Assembly: GCA_945859605.1 (NCBI GenBank)
Contig: OX243825.1
Location: 32,436,992-32,500,991, forward strand
Length of the DNA stretch: 64,000 bases
Direction: 5' to 3'
Origin: Lumbricus rubellus
Taxonomy: Eukaryota; Annelida; Clitellata; Crassiclitellata; Lumbricidae
Position numbers and translations under genes: made by a program. Positions 57,153 to 64,000 of this stretch are shown here, in pieces. The notes below the pieces were generated by a model. The model was not told where the DNA came from. It worked only from the letters and a program-made list of their open reading frames with translations, and searched no databases. The stretch's first letter is position 1. Each line of letters starts with the position of its first letter.

Positions 57153-57933
57153 CTGTGCAGTAAAAATCACACAGGCCTGCATAAAGTTTACATTATAGTG
57201 ATCTAGCGAAAATCATAAATGAATGCGACACTAGCGATTTCAACAATAACACGAACAATAGCAATAAAAAAAACGCAAGAACTAAAAAATCGAGAGTGGC
57301 AAAATAATAATGACATTTGAGATTACGATTACGAATATCAATCGCCAATTTCTTTCATCGAATTCTTTCATTGGTATTTTAGATTAGAATTATTATTTTA
57401 ATTATCTTGAAATGGAAACAGGACATTACCCCCGGAACCTAAACCTTCTGCCATTACCCCATGTTATTTAATGTAGGTGTTAGATTGTATCTTGCGGGAT
57501 ATGAAGGGGCAATGGCATAAGACGCTCAAAAATAGTATGCTTTACTTGACCGCGAAAAATTGGTTAGGTACTTCCGTCCATGATAACTTTGATCTAAATA
57601 TATAACATAGATCTACAATGAACACGCGAAGGCATGATATTCTTGTTTTTGGCAACGAAATTTGCTGCAAAAACGCAACAATTAGGCCTAAGTTCACAAT
57701 AGATCCAAGTATTGCAATTATAGAAATAGGGCCCTAGAAGCTATAAAACCTGCAATATAGCTTCTATTGTGACCTAATGGATTGGACAATTATTAGTCTT
57801 TGCGGCTAGAATGTATTTAGATCAAATCTTGAAACAATTATATGACTGAAAATGCTACTGTTACCTAGTGAAAAGTAACAAGGTAAACATCAAAGTATGC
57901 TATTAATCGAGACTTTGCAAGAATTGGTCTTGC

Positions 57934-58107
57934 CTTGCCTCTGCTGCGTATGCGACGACATCTTGTTCTTCGTTCGTTGCTCCCGAATAAAGATAATCAA
58001 CTGGATTATGTTAATGACGAGCGATATGCCGAGTAGAACACTCGTGCCTATCGCCCAAGCTGTGGCGGTTCGACAGATGTTACTGGCATTACATGAAGTA
58101 GATGCAT
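57934..58107 (-). CDS. Transmembrane exon of the tyrosine-tail gene
   Basis: 174 nt, phase 1-1. The acceptor has a strong pyrimidine tract (GTCTTCTTTTCAATCAG). It encodes a short extracellular stalk, DASTSCNASNIC, then a hydrophobic segment AWAIGTSVLLGISLVINI to IIFI (about 24 residues, no charge inside) and a basic stop-transfer REQRTKNK. Type I topology is implied. The only donor in the right phase is a GC donor (CAAG|GCAAGA). If it is not used, the frame continues 14 residues to a stop, giving a tail-less form. Confidence 0.65.
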
Positions 58108-59190
58108 CTGATTGAAAAGAAGACAACGCGTCGCATGTGTTATAATGAGGCTCTAATAACACACAGGAATAATAATATCTGCATCAAGAATAGAGGTAAT
58201 ATTTCAAACACATCTTCAAACACATCGTTCCTGGTAGAAGAAGATTGGTGAATGATGATGACAATTGTCATTGTCTGCACGCAGATTATTATAGTGCTGA
58301 ACATGTAGGACGCTGGAAGTGAATCGTCAAACCCGGTTGATGCAAACTAATGCAAACGTTTGCTGTCTTCACAACACCTGGACTAACTCAGCTCATGATC
58401 TTCTATGGGGCGGTGTATGGACACTAATAATCGTTGGACGTTTGAATGGTTGCTGTGGTATTACATGAACAACTGTAGTTGCATTTAGACCCGAATCCTT
58501 GTAATTTATGTCACAGAGGTAATAGGCCTAATTGTGGGGCCTACTCTATCTACTTGTAAGCGTAAAGAGCACTAGCAGGAACGGATTGTTTTTCTTAGCT
58601 CTTTTTCCATGTCTTCATGAAGGTAATTAATATGTAGCACCCATAATCCATACAAGAACAAAGGAGCACGATCAATTTATATCGATAGCTAGTACGCTTA
58701 GCAAACTATCTACATGTATACGACTGTTAATTTAAGATGAACAAGAGAGGTTAGGCCGAATAAGATGTCTCTTATCATTAGACATACATGTAGCTTAACG
58801 TTGTTATGGTAGCTAATATCAACCAGTTGATAGTCTAGACGCTGGATGAAACTTGAAACTCCTGGCATGATCCCATCTTGGAGGGCTGTCCATGTGCTGC
58901 AGAACGCACAATTATTGCTGACATTTCGACTTCTTTGTGCAATTGTATCATCTCTCCTTATAATGGTATAATAGGCCTAGGTCTATACCGTTACTTTTAA
59001 TAGCACAATTAATACTGCTATTATGTGCAACACATGCATGTAGCGTTTTGACGTACTTGACACGCGCCAGGTCTAGACCTATGACAATTATCCAGTCAAA
59101 TAACTCAATAAATGTGCAAATGCATGATCGAATAGGCTACATACATGCATAAGTTTCTTGATGAATTACAGGCCTAATGTGAAGCACTAC

Positions 59191-59251
59191 CTGCAACAGT
59201 TGAAAGAATCATCCAAAAATGTCCAATCAATACAAAATTGTACGACTGCAT
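59191..59251 (-). CDS. Signal-peptide exon of the tyrosine-tail gene
   Basis: ATG at 59251, MQSYNFVLIGHFWMILSTVA, phase-1 donor GTAGTG; 61 coding nt exactly as in 51819-51879, with F-LVG-FW-LST in common. It joins in frame to the exon at 57934-58107 (Asp codon G|AT). No Ig-sized frame lies in the 1.08 kb between them, so the predicted protein is about 187 residues with hardly any ectodomain. Confidence 0.65.
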
Positions 59252-59564
59252 AATTATTGTCCTCAACAAGGATTTGGATATTACATTATCACAGACCGAC
59301 GTCGCCGATGTCCAATAATTCCATGGATGCGACTACTTTGTACTCGTGTACTGCAATTAACATTTAACAAACAATCAGTTAAGCACGCACAAACACTTAG
59401 GCCTAAGCTTACTGAATTATTGCTAACCGTCGCATTGTGCGTACATTTGATAATAGGCTTCATGATAGTTTCGCGTCACTGCCATTCAACTCATCTTGTT
59501 GCCTAGCGCTATCATAGTGGAGGCACTTAAACAGCGTTATGTAAAGTGATGATGATGATATCCC

Positions 59565-59836
59565 GCCTAGCTAGCCCGTAGGGCTAGCCAATGGGGATGA
59601 AGTGTTAGCGCCTTCATTTTCAAGGCCTCGGCATATGAGGGCGGTGGCCAATCCTCTCCCTCGCCGTATCATCATCCACTGACCGTGAGGTCAGTGTACT
59701 CATCATAGCTGAGTCGGCTAGGGGGTGCTTGTGGAACAGAAATCTCGTTGCAAATTTCTGCCCTGGTGGGGATTTGAACCCCCGACCTCTTGGTCGACAG
59801 TCCAGCGCGCTAACCACTGTACTATCGAGCACCCCT
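59565..59836 (-). mobile_element. tRNA-derived SINE (second family)
   Basis: The minus strand begins GGGGTGCTCGATAGTACAGT, with A box (plus 59815-59826) and B box GGTTCAAATCC (plus 59770-59780), an anticodon-like region, and then a body with an inverted motif (CACTGACC..GGTCAGTG). It lacks a clean tRNA acceptor pairing, so it is not taken as a functional tRNA gene. Confidence 0.7.
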
Positions 59837-60084
59837 TATGTAAAGTACCAAGGCAAATTGCAGTACACGAGTACACCCACTCCTTGCATTTACGTTCTGT
59901 TGCATGCGGAGCTGTGCAGGTGAAATCTATGATTATGCCACGAAGAGCTTTTTACGAGGTAGCCTACTAATAGCATTATGCCTGTACCTGAACATAAATT
60001 TGATATAGCGCACTTTCAAGAGCGCCCGACCGCATTCATTCAAATCACAAGGCCTACGTACAGTGTCTTCAAGCTATTTAAAAC

Positions 60085-60559
60085 GGTTCCACGACAACTG
60101 GTCCACCGACAACTCGTCCAACGACAACTCGTCCAAGGACAACTGGTCCACCGACAACTCGTCCACCGAAATAGAAGCCGGATTAATGAGAAAACGCTTG
60201 AGAAATGGAAGCTGGATGAAGGTTTTTACAGGTAAAATAGAAGCTGGATTGATGAAAAATCGCTTAAGAAATGGAAGATTGATCAAGTTTTTTTAATATC
60301 TGAAATAGAAGCTGGATGCATGTTGAGACACATGATGAAAATCGTCAATTCAGCTTCTATTTAAGCAAGAAAACCATTAGACTTTTTTCACAAACCCAGC
60401 TCCTATTTCGTAAATAAAGAACTTTCATCCAGCTTCCATTTCTCAAGCGCTTTCTCGTTAATCCGGCTTCTATTTCAGTGGACCAGTTGTCGGTGGACCA
60501 GTTGTCCGTGGACGAGTTGTCGTTGGACGAGTTGTCGTTGGACGAGTTGTCGTGACACC
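60085..60559. mobile_element. Complete foldback-like element, 475 bp
   Basis: Left end GGTTCCACGACAACTGGTCC and right end (inverted) GGTGTCACGACAACTCGTCC, each with five 14-bp CAACTCGTCCA.CGA units. The core has inverted arrays of ATAGAAGC(C/T)GGATT. The 9-bp duplication is ATTTAAAAC / ATTTCAAAC (60076-60084 and 60560-60568, one mismatch). It is the best reference copy for the family in this window. Confidence 0.8.
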
Positions 60560-60568
60560 ATTTCAAAC

Positions 60569-61892
60569 ATATATTTTCATCCTATTTTCAAGCCTCATTT
60601 CTATCCAAAAATGAGTGCGCTGTTTCATTCGTATTCTGATATGTTGTAGCCCATGAGTTTCTCTTATTGGTTAATTCAATCTAAGGGGGCATTACATGAT
60701 ACATATAAGCACGACACAGGCCACAGTTATGGCCTGCATGTGCAAGTTAGAAGCTACACACCACTGACACCAGGAAGTTCTCGATGGCAGAGAAAATGAA
60801 AATAAACATTCAGCGTAAATTGACAACTGCATCAATAAGATACTAATCAACATAATAATCACTGGATGATGAACAGAAGTGGAGGATCGGGAGAAGTGAA
60901 AATAATCGCTGCTAAGAAACCGAAGTACGTGTCACCACCAGGATATAGGACATGTAATAGTTTCTAAACAGCAACATTCGTCTTAGCATGAAAATATCAA
61001 TTTAATGTTACAGGATGTTAGCCTCATAATAGGTTCGGGTCAATGCAACGGGTGTAGGCCTAGTTCTCTTATTAGGCTTAGCCTACCATGCGATTCGGTT
61101 GTCCAGCAACGCCAATCCAAACTATTGTAGTAGTATTGGTTATTTTGTCTGCATGACGGGAAAACTTCGTTGTCGAGAGTTTTGATCTTCCTGCCTTTCA
61201 AGTACCATCAGAGGCATGACTTCAAAATTTTGAAGCTGAAAACATCAGTTTTTGCCTGTACCGGAAGCCGACGGTGATAAGGTGAGTGACGAAACAAAAG
61301 ATGCTGACACCAGTCAACCAAAATAGGATTAGACCTACTCAGCAAAAATACGCTTCTGTGTATGTTTGCATGTATGTATGTATTTCATCGTGTTTTTAAA
61401 GCCCACATTAGGAAACGTAGTGGTATATTATGACATGCACGCATTTAAGTAGGCGTTCATGCCTGTAGCTGAGTGTGCAACTATAAGTGTAATAAAATCT
61501 ACACATTGTAGGTCCTTCTGTTTAGAAGTTAGGCACAATGTTAGATGATTTTTCGAGATGACAGCGACATGGTGGGTCATCTGATACAAAGACTGTTGAC
61601 TAAACAGCTGTAAAACCCGTACAACACTGTTGCTGTTATTATTACTATTTGTTACTGTTATTGCATGTACATTTGTAACTATGCCAACGAGATCCATCAG
61701 ATTCTGGAAAAATGCTGATGTTTGGTGATAATAATTATTAATTAAACAACATGCATTTAAAAAATGAGTTCGCATCTGCCCTGATCAGTGATCAGTGTGC
61801 TGTGGTTTGATTTACCGTGATGACAGCTCCTCAATAGTAAATAGGTCTATTAGCTTATTAGTCTAATCATCCGGTCCCCCGTTTGAAACTTC
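60569..61892. other. Intergenic, no gene recognised
   Basis: Contains a 115-codon minus frame (61428-61775) without domain features and a short (CATG/TATG)n at about 61365. It holds the presumed upstream region of the protease gene. Confidence 0.5.
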
Positions 61893-61900
61893 TATAAAAG
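61893..61900 (+). promoter_or_regulatory. TATA box of the protease gene
   Basis: TATAAAAG, followed about 20-25 nt later by 'CTTCAATCAG', a fair initiator. It lies some 540 nt before the main ATG, with a first exon and intron between. Confidence 0.55.
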
Positions 61901-61957
61901 TCGACAACAGTTCTTCAATCAGCAGCAACTGCAAGAGGTGACAGTGTGTTGCAGTGG

Positions 61958-62022
61958 ATGTCTCTTTCCTCTTCCTTCATTGGCGTCGACGAAAACGACT
62001 TCAAGGGATTCACAGCGAATTG
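61958..62022 (+). CDS. Possible in-frame upstream coding in exon 1
   Basis: An ATG at 61958 opens MSLSSSFIGVDENDF and stays open to the donor TTG|GTAATT at 62022/62023. Spliced to the acceptor TTTGGCAG before 62434, it joins in frame to the main ATG at 62435. Both ATGs have weak contexts. The usual reading would be that exon 1 is untranslated. Confidence 0.3.
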
Positions 62023-62099
62023 GTAATTTTAACGCGATTCCTAATATTGAACTATTATGGATATCAAGCCATATTATCATCAATCACATAGTTTATTAC

Positions 62100-62180
62100 A
62101 TTCAATCAATCACATAAATTTATATAGCTTCCCTTAAAGATCTCTGCTCAGAGGCGCTCCCAGCCCATGCCTGGTCAAAA
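62100..62180. mobile_element. LINE/SINE tail fragment in intron 1
   Basis: 'AAATTTATATAGCTTCCCTT' and 'GCTCAGAGGCGCTCCCAG': the same tail motif as in the LINE and SINE copies above. Confidence 0.55.
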
Positions 62181-62434
62181 AGAAAAGTTTTGAAAAAGAC
62201 AGTGTCATATTATAATAGGCCTACAGCTATTAATTTCGGAAAAATACAAAAGCTGTAAATTACATGTATGCAAAATGTATGTTGGAGACTTATTCCCCCA
62301 TCTAGAGCAGACCCGATCCTTATTATTTCATAGGACCTACACTTGGCATTTGTCCTTGTTTTTTGCAACATTATTTACATGTAAACTTAGACGGATGATG
62401 TAAAATGTATTCGTTTTATATGTAGTTTGGCAGC

Positions 62435-62621
62435 ATGTATTCGTGTCTTCTGATTGCGTCTTGTTTGGTGATCGTCGCATCTGCTGCACCACAACGTCTT
62501 CAATGGCAGCGTTTGATTGATGCAAGTAGAGACGAAGAAGAAGGAATAGAGGATCACATGATCAAGTTTCCATCGTTGACAGAACTTGACGAGGAATGGC
62601 AATCATTCAAAAGCAATTACG
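62435..62621 (+). CDS. First full coding exon of a cathepsin L-like cysteine protease
   Basis: 62 codons plus one base. A clear signal peptide MYSCLLIASCLVIVASA with cleavage before APQR, then an acidic stretch and FPSLTELDEEWQSFKSNYG. The last part matches the start of the I29 inhibitor propeptide of papain-family (C1A) proteases (L-x-x-x-W-x-x-F/W-K-x-x-x-x-K). Donor G|GTAATTG, phase 1. The catalytic domain must lie beyond the window; no further exon is seen up to 64 kb. The product would be a secreted or lysosomal zymogen. Other I29-bearing secreted inhibitors are possible. Confidence 0.55.
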
Positions 62622-63460
62622 GTAATTGTCATTAAATTAGAGAGTGGTTAATTCAAGCTAATTTCTTCGAATAAGTGACGAAGACGAGTAATAATTATTT
62701 ATACTTATGATTATGCCTTGAAAATTGTTTGAAACTGACTTGTAAAATAAAAAAGGAGATGCCACACGATCGAGGCAACTTGCTCGTTCCAAAATGGATT
62801 TCTAGTTCATTAAATTTAACAAAATACCCTGCGCATTCTGCCACAAACGAAAGAAGATGTTTTTATGAGTCATGCTTAGCACTTGTAAAGGACATGGGTC
62901 TCATTTGAAGGCCTATCACGTGTTGACATTATATTTTATTTCCATAAAATTCGAATTCACATAATAGAGCCTGCAAGGAAAGTTATGCATGGTATCAGAC
63001 AATAAAGGTTTGCTTCTTGAGCATTTCCGGGGTATCGTCTGGATTTTACGTGTTTGACAAAAAGTATAAACTCGCGCAATTTAGTATAATTATTGTCAAT
63101 TTAGTCTAATCATTAAAAAAACATTTCTAACGAATTGATAATTAATTATTTGCAAGTTAGCCACACAATGAAAGATAGTCTAGCAGTCGGCCACTAAGTC
63201 TTATGCTTTTTATAACTTGATTCATCCTGTCAACGTCAAAACTGCTTTGGTAGCCACATTAAAATTGGTTTCCTAACCATGTAGGACTACTCATCTTGAC
63301 TTTGTTTAAATCCAGCATTTGGATTTTCAAAAAAATAAGCCCCTTACTAATAGAAGGAACCGATTGAAAGGCAAACGATTCTTATTAATTTTTATAATTC
63401 GCACCTTTCGTCCTCTGTGTGCTTTGTAGTAGGCTTTAATTATTATTATCTCGCCGTTAG
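62622..63460 (+). other. Intron of the protease gene, no exon recognised
   Basis: AT-rich, without long frames or clear repeats. Confidence 0.4.
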
Positions 63461-63464
63461 CTAC

Positions 63465-63535
63465 CGTCAACTGGGGTAACTTTGACCTGCGGGGTAACTT
63501 TGACCCCCCCGGGGTAACTTTGATAATTGTAATGG
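63465..63535. repeat. GGGGTAACTTTGACC short repeats
   Basis: Three units (CTGGGGTAACTTTGACCTGC...). Similar in design to the repeats at 50470-51459 and 52500-52590. Possibly a transposon end. Confidence 0.5.
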
Positions 63536-63609
63536 AAACTTTGGAAACGGGACCAGAACAGCTACGCATTGACTGTTTCAGAGTACATGAGTGGTTGAAA
63601 ATGTTTACA

Positions 63610-63945
63610 GCGGACATACATGTACATACACACTGTACATACAATACATACCTGGTACATACATGCGTACATACATACATATTAACATACGTACATATTC
63701 ATATATATATATATACATACATACATACACGCATATATACATGCACACATACATACGGAGTTACACACACATACATACATGCAATACATACATACATACA
63801 TACATACATACATACATACATACATACATACATACATACATACATACATACATACATACATACATACATACATACATACATACATACATACATACATACA
63901 TACATACATACATACATACATACATACATACATTCATACATACTG
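63610..63945. repeat. (CATA)n microsatellite
   Basis: Irregular from 63610, then about 36 near-perfect CATA units (about 63787-63932). The Met-Tyr-Val-Cys frames on the minus strand are artefacts. Confidence 0.95.
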
Positions 63946-64000
63946 ATCTCTGTAACAGTGACAGAACACTACTTGGAACAAGCAAGGTACTGCCGGTACC

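Noticed and set aside
59219..59506. 95-codon plus frame
   Set aside because: It overlaps the signal-peptide exon on the other strand, which has better support.
59765..59836. Possible genuine tRNA gene
   Set aside because: It has A and B boxes but no clean acceptor pairing, and it continues into a SINE body.
61428..61775. 115-codon minus frame
   Set aside because: No recognisable domain, no splice or promoter context, compositionally like intergenic DNA.
63682..63985. MYVC-repeat frames
   Set aside because: Translation of the (CATA)n microsatellite.

Overview
This is a repeat-rich piece of an animal nuclear genome. Coding sequence is broken into exons with GT-AG borders, three C2H2 zinc-finger genes lie on one strand, and there are SINEs, LINE 3' ends, hAT, Tc1/mariner-like, foldback-like and LTR elements. 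The background is AT-rich and full of the palindrome TAGGCCTA. A marine invertebrate, perhaps an echinoderm, fits best, but the species cannot be proved from this window.

Region 1 (about 1-27 kb) carries three paralogous zinc-finger loci, all on the minus strand and all with the same 5' flank. ZNF-A (260-1165) is cut short by a transposon end. ZNF-B (17113-19203) is open over 696 codons. ZNF-C (25313-26989) is a pseudogene split by a long-TIR element inside one finger. Between ZNF-A and ZNF-B lies a 10.7 kb minus-strand LTR retrotransposon (2680-13397). It has 2.3 kb LTRs that match except for one seen indel, TG...CA ends and a 4-bp target duplication. It codes for a large Gag but no recognisable protease, RT or integrase. 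gag starts inside the 5' LTR and reads through the primer-binding site.

Region 2 (about 20-30 kb) is a nest of mobile DNA: palindromic elements, two hAT elements with 8-bp target duplications, repeats with long homopurine/homopyrimidine tracts, LINE remnants, a tRNA-derived SINE and a (GAT)n tract.

Region 3 (about 34-52 kb) is a minus-strand immunoglobulin-superfamily locus. A signal-peptide exon (51819-51879) is followed by eleven Ig exons, all with phase 1-1 borders, arranged as repeated A-B-C(-D) modules. Modules 2 and 3 are a segmental duplication, including intron sequence, so each shows the empty sites of transposons in the other. No transmembrane exon for this gene was found.

Region 4 (about 56-59 kb) holds a neighbouring minus-strand gene built from a paralogous 61-nt signal-peptide exon, a transmembrane exon and a tail exon with four tyrosine motifs (YEEL, YEQL, YVDP, YQEL). 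No Ig exon lies between them. In shape, not in sequence, it resembles a small signalling adaptor beside an Ig receptor. That pairing is the most interesting biological idea in the window and is an inference.

Region 5 (about 59.5-64 kb) has a SINE, a complete foldback-like element, and on the plus strand a TATA box and the first exons of a probable cathepsin L-like cysteine protease that continues beyond the window. The window ends in a long (CATA)n microsatellite.
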